DNA from: Geodermatophilus saharensis
GTDB lineage: Bacteria > Actinomycetota > Actinomycetes > Mycobacteriales > Geodermatophilaceae
Direction: 5' to 3'
Assembly: GCF_900188205.1 (NCBI RefSeq)
Contig: NZ_FZOH01000006.1
Location: 186,001 to 250,000, forward strand
Length of the DNA: 64,000 nucleotides
Below are positions 1 to 8,158 of the stretch, in pieces. Within the stretch, counting starts at the first letter, position 1. Each line of letters starts with the position of its first letter. A program made the translations under genes and the position numbers. The notes below the pieces were generated by a model. That model had not been told where the DNA came from. It did not search any database and was given only the letters and a program-made list of their open reading frames with translations.

Positions 1-59
1 CTGATCGGGCCGCGGACGACGAGGGGTGCCCGGCCGACCGTGGCGCCCCCGGACAGCAC

Positions 60-95
60 AGCGGCCCGGCACCCCCTGAGGGGTACCGGGCCGCT
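60..95 (-). terminator. Stem-loop behind the binding-lipoprotein gene
   Basis: A perfect 10-bp stem (60-69 with 86-95) continues, after one mismatch, into a 5-bp inner stem (71-75 with 80-84) with a 4-nt loop. It begins about 50 nt past the stop codon of the minus-strand gene ending at 147. It could end or dampen transcription before downstream genes lying outside the window. There is no T-tract, as is common in high-GC actinobacteria. Confidence 0.7.
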
Positions 96-146
96 GCCGG
101 GTGGTGCGAGGTCAGCGCTGTGCTCTCACAGCGCTCCCAGGGGCGC

Positions 147-1490
147 TCAGCGCTGCGGGCCGATGCCCTGGTCGTTGAGGCCCTGCAGGATCCGGGAGGA
201 CTCCTCGAAGCCGATCACGATGATGGCGTCGGGGTTGAAGTCGACCATCTGCTGGACCTCGGCGTCGAAGTTCGCCGCCTGCGGGTCGTAGGTGATGGAG
301 ACGATGTCGTCCTCGGACAGACCGGCGCTGACCAGGTTGTTCTTGGTGTTCTCCGCGAGCCCGGTGCCGTAGGGGTCGTTGAGGGCCAGGATCCCCACGG
401 TGTTGTTGCCGTCGGCGATGATCAGGTCGGCGAGGGCGCGGGCCTGCAGCGTGTCCGGCGGGGCGGTGCGGAAGTACAGCCCGTTGTCGTTGTAGGTGGT
501 GAACTGGTCGGACGTGTTCGCCGGCGAGAACTGCAGGACACCGGCGCCGGTGATGGCGTCGATGACCGTGAGGCTCACGCCCGAGGACGCCGCACCGATG
601 ATCGCGTTGACGCCCGACTGCAGCAGCCGGTCGACGGTCTGGGTGGCGGTGTCGGTCGAGGCGTCACCGGAGTCACCCTCGACGAGCTGCACCGGCTGGC
701 CCAGGACGCCGCCCGCGGCGTTGATGTCGTTGAGCGCGAGCTTGGCGCCGGCGACCTCCGGCGGGCCGAGGAAGGCCAGGTTGCCGGTGAGCGGCAGCAG
801 CGTGCCGATGACCAGCGGGCCACCGGTCGTGCCCGCCGGGGCGTACGCCGGGCCCTCGTTGGTGGTGGCGTTGGCCTCGTCGCCGGCGATGACGAACTCG
901 GTGGCGTCGCTGTCGAGCTGGTTGTCCTCGCCGAACTGCAGCAGGCCGAAGCTCGCCGCGGCGGGCTCACCGGCGTCGGTGAAGGCCAGCGGGCCGGAGA
1001 TGCCGTCGTAGTCGACGTTGCCGCCGGCGTTGATGATGTCCAGGCAGGCCTGGAAGTCCTCGCACTTGTCGCCGCCGGCGGTGATGCCGTTGACGTACTC
1101 CTTGAAGACGTTGGCGTCGTTGGTCCCCGCCGCCTGGGCGGCCAGCGCGGTGACGATCACCGCGTCGTAGGTCTCACCCGCGTAGTTGTAGTCCTGCAGG
1201 TTCGGGTCGACCTCGAGCAGCCGGTCGGTGAAGTCCGAGCCCAGCTCGGTGAGGGGCGTGGTGCCCTTCATGCCGGCGAGCGCGCCCTGCTCGGTGAAGT
1301 CCTCACCGAGGGCGTTGCCCATGTTGCCGTCGGTGCCGTAGATGTTGACCTGCTTCTCGCCGCTCGCGGCGTCGCCGCCACCGCCGGAGCCGCCGCCGGA
1401 GTCCCCGTCGTCCCCGCCACCGCAGGCGGTGAGGGCGATCAGGGCGGCGGACGTGACGGCGATGCTGCGGGCGTAGGTACGCGTGCGCAT
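147..1490 (-). CDS. Branched-chain amino-acid ABC transporter binding lipoprotein, circularly permuted
   Basis: Extracytoplasmic binding protein of the LivK/Peripla_BP_6 type, 447 aa, expected to deliver branched-chain amino acids or related ligands to a Liv-type ABC importer. A signal peptide ends in lipobox LTAC with acylated Cys23, followed by a Gly/Asp/Ser linker (24-45). The halves are in the reverse of the family order. Residues 46-205 (starting KQVNIYGTDGN, including YDAVIVTALAA and GPLAFTDAGE) correspond to the usual C-terminal half. Residues 225-447 (starting PLVIGTLLPLTG, including LNDINAAGGVLGQPV) correspond to the usual N-terminal half. Residues 206-224 form a new linker. The protein ends at GIGPQR, where family members would run on into the KQV segment. 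The ATG has a GGGAG ribosome site 7 nt upstream. livHMGF would lie left of the window. Confidence 0.88.
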   Translation of the reverse strand: MRTRTYARSIAVTSAALIALTACGGGDDGDSGGGSGGGGDAASGEKQVNIYGTDGNMGNALGEDFTEQGALAGMKGTTPLTELGSDFTDRLLEVDPNLQDYNYAGETYDAVIVTALAAQAAGTNDANVFKEYVNGITAGGDKCEDFQACLDIINAGGNVDYDGISGPLAFTDAGEPAAASFGLLQFGEDNQLDSDATEFVIAGDEANATTNEGPAYAPAGTTGGPLVIGTLLPLTGNLAFLGPPEVAGAKLALNDINAAGGVLGQPVQLVEGDSGDASTDTATQTVDRLLQSGVNAIIGAASSGVSLTVIDAITGAGVLQFSPANTSDQFTTYNDNGLYFRTAPPDTLQARALADLIIADGNNTVGILALNDPYGTGLAENTKNNLVSAGLSEDDIVSITYDPQAANFDAEVQQMVDFNPDAIIVIGFEESSRILQGLNDQGIGPQR

Positions 1491-1654
1491 CCAGCAACTC
1501 CCAGTTGTCGTACGTCGGGTGCGGGGGCCGGGCGCGGACGCGCCGGCCCCGTCAGTCCGCAGAACGTAACCGCTGCCACAGGGAGCGGAAGTGGGTGAGC
1601 GGAGACCGTGACGAGGTCGTGACCTGCACCGATCACCCAGGTCACCGCTGTCAC

Positions 1655-2257
1655 TCAGGAGGGTGCACCCTCCGCGGGGGTCGCGTCGCCGGCCAGGATG
1701 CGCTCGGCCAGCGCCTTCATCGACGTCCGCTCGTTCATGGCCGTGCGCTGGATGGACCGGAACGCCTCGGCCTCGGTGATCCCCTGCTCGGCCATCAGCC
1801 GGCCCTTGGCCTTCTCGACGACCTTGCGGGCCTCGAGCCGCTCCTCGAGCGTGCGGACCTCGCCGTCGAGGGCGGAGATCTCGGTGAACCGGGCGCGCGC
1901 CACCTCGATCGCCGGCACCAGGTCGTTCTTGGAGAACGGCTTGACCAGGTAGGCCATGGCGCCGGCGTCACGGGCCCGCTCGACCAGCTCGCGCTGGCTG
2001 AAGGCGGTCAGCACGATGACCGGCGCGATCCGGTCCGAGGCGATCTGCTCGGCGGCGGCGAGGCCGTCGAGCACGGGCATCTGGATGTCGAGGATGACCA
2101 GGTCGGGGCCCAGCTCGCGGGCTCGGTCGACGGCGGTCTGCCCGTCGCCGGCCTCGGCGACGACGACGTAGCCCTCCTCCTCCAGCATCTCCTTGAGGTC
2201 GAGGCGGATGAGGGCCTCGTCCTCGGCGATGAGGACCCGGGTCGGCTCGCTGCTCAC
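1655..2257 (-). CDS. pdtaR: ANTAR-domain response regulator, PdtaR-like
   Basis: Response regulator of 200 aa. The receiver domain (about 7-118) has acidic residues at E12/D13, phospho-acceptor Asp57 in LVILDIQMP and the conserved Lys in LVKPF. The C-terminal ANTAR RNA-binding domain (about 130-190) contains KVVEKAKGRLMAEQGITEAEA. By family knowledge such proteins bind tandem stem-loops in nascent RNA and prevent termination when phosphorylated by a PdtaS-type kinase; no kinase gene is in the window. The neighbourhood of Liv binding protein and pyk is typical for actinobacterial PdtaR. The GTG start at 2257 lies 8 nt after a TAGGCT box, so the transcript may be leaderless. Confidence 0.93.
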   Translation of the reverse strand: MSSEPTRVLIAEDEALIRLDLKEMLEEEGYVVVAEAGDGQTAVDRARELGPDLVILDIQMPVLDGLAAAEQIASDRIAPVIVLTAFSQRELVERARDAGAMAYLVKPFSKNDLVPAIEVARARFTEISALDGEVRTLEERLEARKVVEKAKGRLMAEQGITEAEAFRSIQRTAMNERTSMKALAERILAGDATPAEGAPS

Positions 2258-2265
2258 GGGCGCAG

Positions 2266-2271
2266 AGCCTA
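2266..2271 (-). promoter_or_regulatory. Putative -10 box (TAGGCT) of the ANTAR regulator
   Basis: TAGGCT on the minus strand fits the actinobacterial TAnnnT -10 pattern. The GTG start follows after 8 nt, which would place the transcription start at or within a base or two of the start codon. No clear -35 was seen. Confidence 0.5.
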
Positions 2272-2337
2272 GCGACGACGGCTGGCAGTGGCTGCACGGT
2301 TACGCTGGCCGCGCCGTGACCCCGGTCGCGGCGGGCA

Positions 2338-2414
2338 GCCCCCGTACCCCAATCGGCAGAGGGAGCGGATTCAAAACCCGCGCAGTGTGCGTTCGAGTCG
2401 CACCGGGGGCACCA
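2338..2414 (+). tRNA. tRNA-Leu (anticodon CAA), short variable loop
   Basis: A 77-nt cloverleaf with encoded CCA. Acceptor GCCCCCG (2338-2344) pairs perfectly with 2404-2410; discriminator A2411 is followed by CCA 2412-2414. The T arm (2387-2403) is perfect with loop TTCGAGT. The anticodon arm is 2365-2381 with CAA at 2372-2374, which reads UUG Leu codons. The variable loop has only 5 nt (2382-2386), whereas bacterial tRNA-Leu normally has a long class-II variable arm. The D stem has three C-G pairs, and the anticodon stem closes with an A-C mismatch (2369/2377). It could be a genuine unusual leucine tRNA or one with altered identity. Confidence 0.8.
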
Positions 2415-2421
2415 GGACACC

Positions 2422-2438
2422 GCGGTCCTCCGGACCGC
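2422..2438 (+). terminator. Hairpin just downstream of the tRNA
   Basis: A 7-bp perfect stem (GCGGTCC/GGACCGC) with a TCC loop begins 8 nt after the tRNA 3' end. A second 7-bp hairpin with the same TCC loop lies at 2495-2511 (GGGGGCC/GGCCCCC). Their position suggests release of the tRNA transcript. The rest of 2415-2613 shows no gene. Confidence 0.5.
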
Positions 2439-2613
2439 ACCGCGGCCAGGCGCCGTCCCCGACCTGCGCTGAGCCGCACCCGGCGCTCGACCGCGGGGGC
2501 CTCCGGCCCCCACTCCTCTCGGCGCACCCGCAGGGCGGGTCACGTCCCGGCGTCCTCGTCCTGCGTCGCCCCGCTCCTCGCGGACCCCTCCGTGGCCCAC
2601 TCGTCGCGGGCAA

Positions 2614-2619
2614 TACGGT
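2614..2619 (+). promoter_or_regulatory. Putative -10 box (TACGGT) of the decarboxylase gene
   Basis: TACGGT (TAnnnT) ends 6 nt before the GTG at 2626. No Shine-Dalgarno sequence fits between them, so leaderless translation is likely. Confidence 0.45.
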
Positions 2620-2625
2620 GGGCGG

Positions 2626-4317
2626 GTGAGCGAGCCCGTCCCCCACATGACCCCCGAGCAGTTCCGGCAGCACGGTCACGAGGTGGTCGACTGGATCGCC
2701 GACTACTGGACGCGGGTGCAGTCCTTCCCCGTCCGCTCGCGGGTGGCGCCGGGCGACGTCCGCGCCGCGCTGCCGCCGTCGGCCCCCGAGCAGGGCGAGC
2801 CGTTCTCCGCGCTCCTGGCCGACCTCGATGCCGTCGTCCTCCCCGGGGTCACCCACTGGCAGCACCCGGGCTTCCTCGCCTACTTCCCGGCCAACACCTC
2901 CGGCCCTTCCGTCCTCGGCGACCTGCTGTCGGCCGGCCTCGGCGTGCAGGGCATGTCCTGGGTGACCAGCCCGGCGGCCACCGAGCTCGAGCAGCACGTC
3001 CTGGACTGGCTGGTCGACCTCCTCGGCCTGCCTACGTCCTTCCGCTCGACCGGCAGCGGCGGCGGCGTGGTGCAGGACTCCAGCTCCGGTGCCAACCTGG
3101 TCGCCCTCCTGGCCGCGCTGCACCGCGCGAGCGGCGGCGGCACGGTGCGCCACGGCGTCGACCCGGACCGCGCGACGGTGTACGTGAGCGCCGAGACGCA
3201 CTCCTCGATGGAGAAGGCGGTGCGCATCGCGGGGCTGGGTACCGACGCCATCCGCGTCGTCGAGGTCGACGGCGACCTCGCGATGCGCCCGGCGGCGCTC
3301 AGGGCCCGGCTGGAGCGGGACACCGCCCGCGGGTACACGCCGGTGCTGGTCTGCGCGACGGTCGGGACGACGTCGACCACCGCGGTCGACCCGCTGGCCG
3401 AGCTCGGGCCGATCTGCCGCGACGCCGGCGTCTGGCTGCACGTGGACGCCGCCTACGCCGGGGTCAGCGCCGTGGCGCCCGAGCTGCGGCCGCTGCAGGC
3501 CGGGGTCGAGTGGGCCGACAGCTACACCACCGACGCGCACAAGTGGCTGCTGACCGGCTTCGACGCCACGCTGTTCTGGGTCGCCGACCGCGCCGCCCTC
3601 ACCGGCGCGCTGGCGATCCTCCCCGAGTACCTCCGCAACGCCGCCACCGAGGCCGGCGCGGTGGTCGACTACCGCGACTGGCAGATCGAGCTCGGCCGCC
3701 GGTTCCGGGCGCTCAAGCTGTGGGCGGTGCTGCGCTGGTACGGCGCGGAGGGGCTGCGCGCGCACGTGCGCTCCGGCGTCGCCCTCGCGCAGGAGCTGGC
3801 CGGCTGGGCGGAGGCCGACGACCGCTTCGACGTCGTCGTCCCGCACCCGCTGTCGCTGGTGTGCCTGCGGCCCCGCTGGCCCGCCGACGTCGACGCCGAC
3901 GTCGCCACCATGACCCTGCTCGAGCGGCTCAACGACGGCGGCGAGGTGTTCCTGACCCACACCACCGTGCGCGGGCAGGTGGTCCTGCGGGTGGCCATCG
4001 GCGCGCCGGCGACGACCCGCGCGCACGTGGAGCGGGCGTGGGCGCTGCTGTGCGAGGGCCACGACTGGCTGGCCGACGACTTCGCCGAGGCCGCCGCCGA
4101 GCGCGCCCGCGCCGAGGCCGAGCGCAGGGCCGAGGCCGAGCGCAGGGCCGAGGCCGAGCGCAGGGCCGAGGCCGAGCGCAGGGCCGAGGCCGAGCGCGCC
4201 GCGGAGACCGAGCGCGCCGCCGAGGCGCGCGAGCCCGCGACGACGGACACCACCGAGGACGCCGAGGAGGGCGCGCAGCCGGTGGAGGCCGCCGTCACTC
4301 CCCCAGTGACCGGATGA
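2626..4317 (+). CDS. PLP-dependent aromatic L-amino-acid decarboxylase-like protein
   Basis: Group II pyridoxal-phosphate decarboxylase, 563 aa, cytosolic. It probably converts an aromatic amino acid (Tyr, Trp, Phe or DOPA) to its amine; the substrate cannot be read from sequence. The N-terminal PGDVRAALP and GVTHWQHPGFLAYFPAN segments are typical of AADC enzymes. The PLP-stacking His is in ETHSSMEKA, the aspartate in VDAAYAG, and the Schiff-base Lys306 in TDAHKWLL. The catalytic part ends near residue 490. Beyond it is an atypical charged tail with repeated AEAERR units (about 496-525), likely a single alpha-helix or coiled coil, then an acidic end. Its 3' end overlaps the convergent thioesterase gene by 23 bp. 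Confidence 0.9.
   Translation: MSEPVPHMTPEQFRQHGHEVVDWIADYWTRVQSFPVRSRVAPGDVRAALPPSAPEQGEPFSALLADLDAVVLPGVTHWQHPGFLAYFPANTSGPSVLGDLLSAGLGVQGMSWVTSPAATELEQHVLDWLVDLLGLPTSFRSTGSGGGVVQDSSSGANLVALLAALHRASGGGTVRHGVDPDRATVYVSAETHSSMEKAVRIAGLGTDAIRVVEVDGDLAMRPAALRARLERDTARGYTPVLVCATVGTTSTTAVDPLAELGPICRDAGVWLHVDAAYAGVSAVAPELRPLQAGVEWADSYTTDAHKWLLTGFDATLFWVADRAALTGALAILPEYLRNAATEAGAVVDYRDWQIELGRRFRALKLWAVLRWYGAEGLRAHVRSGVALAQELAGWAEADDRFDVVVPHPLSLVCLRPRWPADVDADVATMTLLERLNDGGEVFLTHTTVRGQVVLRVAIGAPATTRAHVERAWALLCEGHDWLADDFAEAAAERARAEAERRAEAERRAEAERRAEAERRAEAERAAETERAAEAREPATTDTTEDAEEGAQPVEAAVTPPVTG
4111..4200 (+). repeat. 18-bp tandem repeat in the decarboxylase tail
   Basis: Four identical consecutive copies of GCCGAGGCCGAGCGCAGG (4111-4182) and a fifth, diverged copy (4183-4200), each encoding AEAERR. 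Identity at the DNA level points to recent expansion or slippage. Confidence 0.9.
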
Positions 4318-5137
4318 GCCCCTCCTGGGCGACGGTGGCCACGTGCGTGCCGTCGGCGGCCCAGATGCTGCCGAAGCACAGCGCGCGGCCGGCCGTGGCC
4401 GCGGGGCTGTCGGTCTCGTAGAGGAACCAGTCGTCGGCCTGCACCGGCGCGTGGAACCAGACGGCGTGGTCCAGGCTGGCCCCCACGTAGCGGCCGCCCC
4501 ACCCGCCGCCCACCCGCGCCAGCCCGGCCGACAGCAGCGTCAGGTCGGTGACGAAGGTGAGCGCGGCCGCGTGCACCCCGGCGTCGTCGGGCAGCCGGCC
4601 GGCCACCCGGAACCAGGCGTGCGACTGGGTGTGCGGCGGGGTCTTCGGGTCGGGGGCGAACGGGTCGGCCAGCGGCCGCTGCTCCACCGCCCGGCTGATC
4701 TCCAGTGCCGGGGCGGCCAGCGCGCCGTGGCCGGCGGCGTGCTCGGCGAGGGAGCGCAGGTCGTCCGGGCCGGGCACCTCGGGCATCGGCCGGGCGTGGG
4801 TGACGACGGCGGGCTCGCCGGCGTGGAAGTCGGCGGTCAGCGCGAAGACGGCGACGTCCTCCCCCCGGCGCCGCTGGCAGGCGATGACGCGGCGGGTGGC
4901 GAAGGACCGGCCGTCGCGGATGCGCTCGACGGAGTAGCGCAGCTCCTCGTGCGGGTCACCGGGCCGCAGGAAGTAGGAGTGCAGCGAGTGCACCCCGCGC
5001 TCGGCCGGCACCGTGCGCACCGCCGCCATCAGCGCCTGCGCGGCCACCTGGCCGCCGAAGATCCGCTGCAGCCGGGTCGTCGGCGTCTGCCCGACGAAGA
5101 CGTCGGGCGACCGCTCCTCGAGGTCGAGGACGCTCAT
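4295..5137 (-). CDS. tesB: Acyl-CoA thioesterase II
   Basis: Double-hotdog acyl-CoA thioesterase of the TesB family, 280 aa; it hydrolyses medium and long acyl-CoAs to free acid and CoA. Family hallmarks are IFGGQVAAQAL near the N-terminus, HSYFLRPGD, the second-hotdog LDHAVWFH with the catalytic Asp, and VAQEGLIR near the end with the catalytic Gln. The ATG at 5137 matches the usual start (VLDLEERSPDVFVGQ aligns with the E. coli N-terminus). A GTG at 5170, overlapping the pyk stop as GTGA, would add 11 residues and is a real alternative. It lies directly downstream of pyk, a known actinobacterial pairing. Confidence 0.92.
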   Translation of the reverse strand: MSVLDLEERSPDVFVGQTPTTRLQRIFGGQVAAQALMAAVRTVPAERGVHSLHSYFLRPGDPHEELRYSVERIRDGRSFATRRVIACQRRRGEDVAVFALTADFHAGEPAVVTHARPMPEVPGPDDLRSLAEHAAGHGALAAPALEISRAVEQRPLADPFAPDPKTPPHTQSHAWFRVAGRLPDDAGVHAAALTFVTDLTLLSAGLARVGGGWGGRYVGASLDHAVWFHAPVQADDWFLYETDSPAATAGRALCFGSIWAADGTHVATVAQEGLIRSLGE

Positions 5138-5166
5138 GAGGGCGGCGGCCTGGGACCCGCCGCCGG

Positions 5167-6582
5167 TCACGAGTCGGTGCCGACTTCGTGGACGCGGATG
5201 AGGTTGGTCGAGCCGACCGTGTTCGGCGGGCTGCCGGCGACGACGACCACCCGGTCGCGCTCGCGCAGCCGCCCGATCGACAGCAGCGAGAAGTCGACCT
5301 GGCGGACCATGTCGTCGGTGTGCTGCACCGACTGCACGATGAAGGTCTCCACCCCCCAGGACAGCGCCAGCTGGCTGCGCACGCGGGCGTCGACGGTGAA
5401 GGCCAGCAGCGGCTGGCGGGGGTGCAGCGCGGCCAGCCGGCGGGCGGTCTCCCCGGTCTGGGTGAAGGTGGCCAGCGCCTTGACGTCGAGCGCCTCGCCG
5501 ATGTCGCGAGCGGCCCGGACGATCGCCCCGGACCGCGACCGGGAGCGCCGGGTCAGCTCGGGCACCCACCGGTCGTCGCCCTCGACGGCGGCGATGATCC
5601 GCTCCATCGTGCGGACCGCGCCGACCGGGTAGCGCCCCACCGAGGTCTCCCCGGACAGCATCACCGCGTCGGCGCCGTCGAGGACGGCGTTGGCGACGTC
5701 GGAGGCCTCCGCGCGGGTGGGCCGGGAGTTGCCGATCATCGACTCGAGCATCTGGGTGGCCACGATGACCGGCTTGTTGCGCTCGCGGGCGGCCTGCACG
5801 GCGCGCTTCTGCACCAGCGGGACCTGCTCGAGCGCCAGCTCCACGCCGAGGTCGCCGCGGGCCACCATGATCCCGTCGAAGGCCTCGACGATCGCGTCGA
5901 GGTTCTCCACCGCCTCGGGCTTCTCCAGCTTGGCGATGACCGGGAGGGTGATGTCCTCCTGGCGCATGATGTCGCGGACGAGCTCGACGTCGGCCGGCGA
6001 GCGGACGAACGACAGCGCGACGAAGTCCACCGACAGGTGCAGGGCGAAGCGGAGGTCCTGCTCGTCCTTCTCCGACAGCGCCGGGACGCTCACCGCGACG
6101 CCGGGCAGCGACAGGCCCTTGTTGTTGGAGACCTCACCGCCCTCGACGACCAGGCACCAGACGTCCGGGCCGTCGACGGAGACCACCGACAGCGCGAGCT
6201 TGCCGTCGTCGACGAGCAGCCGGTCACCGACGCGGGCGTCGTTGGCCAGGCCCTTGTAGGTGGTCGACACCCGCTCGGCGGTGCCCTCGACGTCCTCGAC
6301 GGTGATGCACACCCGGCTGCCGGTGGCCCAGTGCACCGGGCCGTCGGCGAAGGTGCCCAGCCGGATCTTGGGGCCCTGCAGGTCGGCGAGGACGGCGACG
6401 GCGTGGCCGGTGGAGTCCGAGGCCTTCCGCACGTTGAGGTAGGCCTGCTCGTGGTCGGCGTGCGACCCGTGGCTGAAGTTGAGCCGGGCCACGTCCATCC
6501 CGGCCTCGACGAGGGCGGTGATCTGCTCGAGGGAGCTGGTGGCCGGGCCCAGGGTGCAGACGATCTTCGCGCGGCGGGACAT
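5167..6582 (-). CDS. pyk: Pyruvate kinase
   Basis: Last step of glycolysis: phosphoenolpyruvate plus ADP to pyruvate plus ATP. The 471-aa protein starts MSRRAKIVCTLGPAT. It has the substrate motif RLNFSHG, catalytic Lys in IAKLEKPEAVENLD, metal-binding VARGDLGVEL, QMLESMI and the C-terminal regulatory domain ending in the nucleotide-proximal GSPPNTVGSTN. The ATG at 6582 was chosen because TAGCGT lies 7 nt upstream and the family start aligns there. The -35 region would fall inside the hairpin repeat at 6599-6664, so that repeat may form part of the promoter. Confidence 0.96.
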   Translation of the reverse strand: MSRRAKIVCTLGPATSSLEQITALVEAGMDVARLNFSHGSHADHEQAYLNVRKASDSTGHAVAVLADLQGPKIRLGTFADGPVHWATGSRVCITVEDVEGTAERVSTTYKGLANDARVGDRLLVDDGKLALSVVSVDGPDVWCLVVEGGEVSNNKGLSLPGVAVSVPALSEKDEQDLRFALHLSVDFVALSFVRSPADVELVRDIMRQEDITLPVIAKLEKPEAVENLDAIVEAFDGIMVARGDLGVELALEQVPLVQKRAVQAARERNKPVIVATQMLESMIGNSRPTRAEASDVANAVLDGADAVMLSGETSVGRYPVGAVRTMERIIAAVEGDDRWVPELTRRSRSRSGAIVRAARDIGEALDVKALATFTQTGETARRLAALHPRQPLLAFTVDARVRSQLALSWGVETFIVQSVQHTDDMVRQVDFSLLSIGRLRERDRVVVVAGSPPNTVGSTNLIRVHEVGTDS

Positions 6583-6589
6583 GCCCGAG

Positions 6590-6595
6590 ACGCTA
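6590..6595 (-). promoter_or_regulatory. Putative -10 box (TAGCGT) of pyk
   Basis: TAGCGT on the minus strand sits 7 nt before the pyk ATG, the same geometry seen at several other starts in this window. The upstream flank is the hairpin repeat. Confidence 0.45.
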
Positions 6596-6598
6596 GTA

Positions 6599-6664
6599 GA
6601 AGGACCCTCCCGCTCCCCACCGGCTCGCGAGCTCACCGGCGGGCCCCTGCGGGAGGGCCGTTCC
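6599..6664 (+). repeat. Dispersed hairpin repeat, copy A
   Basis: A 66-bp copy of the GAAGGACC...GGCCGTTCC element. The outer arms GGACCCTCCCGC and GCGGGAGGGCC pair with one bulge, and there is an inner hairpin around GGCTCGCGAGCT. It fills most of the gap between gltD (stop at 6671) and pyk. It may act as a terminator for gltD. Confidence 0.85.
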
Positions 6665-6670
6665 ATCCCG

Positions 6671-8158
6671 TCACCGGAGTGCGACCGCCGTCGGGGTGAC
6701 CGGCCGGGGCAGCATGCTGCTGCCGGTCAGCCACTGGTCGACGGCGCCCGCGGCGGCGCGGCCCTCGGCGATGGCCCACACGATCAGCGACTGGCCGCGG
6801 CCGGCGTCCCCGGCGACGAACACGCCGGGCACGGAGGAGGCGAACTCGTCGTCGCGGACGACGTTGCCGCGCCCGTCGACGTCGAGCCCCAGCGCCTCCA
6901 CCAGGCCCTCGCGCTGCACGCCGGTGAAGCCCATGGCCAGCAGCACCAGCTGGGCGGGCAGCTCGCGCTCGGTGCCCTCGACCTTCCGGAACCGGCCGTC
7001 GACCTGCTCGACCTCGTGGAGCACCAGCGCGCGCACGCGGCCCTCGTCGTCGCCCAGGAACCGCTCGGTGCTGACCGAGTACAGCCGCTCGCCGCCCTCC
7101 TCGTGCGCGGAGGACACCCGCATGACCATCGGGTAGGTCGGCCACGGGTTGCCGGGCGCCCGCGTCTCCGGGGGCGCCGGCATGATCTCCAGCTGGGTCA
7201 CCGAGCGGGCGCCCTGCCGGTGGGAGGTGCCCAGGCAGTCGGCGCCGGTGTCGCCGCCACCGATGATGACGACGTCCTTGCCCTTGGCGGTGATCGGCGG
7301 GTCGTCGAGCTCACCGAGCGCCTGCCGGTTGCCGAAGGGCAGGAACTCCATCGCCAGGTGGATGCCCTCGAGCTCGCGGCCGGGCACGGGCAGGTCGCGG
7401 CCGACGGTGGCCCCGGCGGCGAGGACGACGGCGTCGTGCCCGTCGCGCAGCTCCTCGACCGACAGGTCGCCCGGACCGCTGCCGCCGACCTCGACGCCGG
7501 TGACGAAGCGGGTGCCCTCGGCGCGCATCTGGTCCAGCCGCCGGTCCAGGACGGCCTTCTCCATCTTGAACTCGGGGATGCCGTAGCGGAGCAGCCCGCC
7601 GATGCGGTCGGCCCGCTCGTAGACGGTGACGTCGTGCCCGGCGCGGGTGAGCTGCTGGGCGGCGGCCAGCCCGGCCGGCCCGGACCCGACGACGGCGACC
7701 CGCTTGCCGGTGCGCTCGGCGGGGGCCTGCGGCTCGACGTACCCCCGCTCGAAGGCCTGGTCGATGATCTCCCACTCGATCTGCTTGATCGTGACCGGGG
7801 ACTCCTGCAGGTTCAGCACGCAGGCGCCCTCGCAGGGCGCCGGGCACAGCTTCCCGGTGAACTCCGGGAAGTTGTTGGTCGCGTGCAGCCGCTCGATCGC
7901 GTCGCGCCAGTCGTCGCGGCGGGCGAGGTCGTTCCACTCCGGGATGAGGTTGCCCAGCGGGCAGCCGTGGTGGCAGAACGGGATGCCGCAGTCCATGCAC
8001 CGGGCGGCCTGCTGGCGCAGCGCCGCGACGGGGTAGACGCCGTCCTCCCCGTTCTGGCGGGAGAGGTAGACGTCCTTCCAGTCGAGGATGCGGACGTCGA
8101 CCGGCCGCCGGGGCGGCAGCGCCCGCTCGTACTTCAGGAAACCCGTCGAGTCAGCCAC
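6671..8158 (-). CDS. gltD: Glutamate synthase (NADPH) small subunit
   Basis: Beta subunit of NADPH-GOGAT, 495 aa. It takes electrons from NADPH through FAD and passes them by Fe-S clusters to GltB. The N-terminal Fe-S domain shows [17 protein letters not shown] and [10 protein letters not shown]. The FAD dinucleotide fold is at about 150 ([15 protein letters not shown]) and the NADPH fold is at [14 protein letters not shown]. The GTG start at 8158 overlaps the gltB stop by 8 bp, implying coupled translation and stoichiometric subunits. Confidence 0.96.
   Translation of the reverse strand: MADSTGFLKYERALPPRRPVDVRILDWKDVYLSRQNGEDGVYPVAALRQQAARCMDCGIPFCHHGCPLGNLIPEWNDLARRDDWRDAIERLHATNNFPEFTGKLCPAPCEGACVLNLQESPVTIKQIEWEIIDQAFERGYVEPQAPAERTGKRVAVVGSGPAGLAAAQQLTRAGHDVTVYERADRIGGLLRYGIPEFKMEKAVLDRRLDQMRAEGTRFVTGVEVGGSGPGDLSVEELRDGHDAVVLAAGATVGRDLPVPGRELEGIHLAMEFLPFGNRQALGELDDPPITAKGKDVVIIGGGDTGADCLGTSHRQGARSVTQLEIMPAPPETRAPGNPWPTYPMVMRVSSAHEEGGERLYSVSTERFLGDDEGRVRALVLHEVEQVDGRFRKVEGTERELPAQLVLLAMGFTGVQREGLVEALGLDVDGRGNVVRDDEFASSVPGVFVAGDAGRGQSLIVWAIAEGRAAAGAVDQWLTGSSMLPRPVTPTAVALR

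Noticed and set aside
120-1598. A 492-codon plus-strand open frame over the binding-protein gene
   Set aside because: Antisense of the lipoprotein gene; Val/Gly/Arg/Glu-rich without motifs.
2415-2613. Possible second tRNA or small RNA after tRNA-Leu
   Set aside because: Only two simple TCC-loop hairpins are present; no cloverleaf or conserved T-loop was found.
4295-5569. A 424-aa thioesterase starting at 5569
   Set aside because: The first 144 codons run antisense-like through pyk in a different frame; TesB similarity begins at the ATG at 5137.
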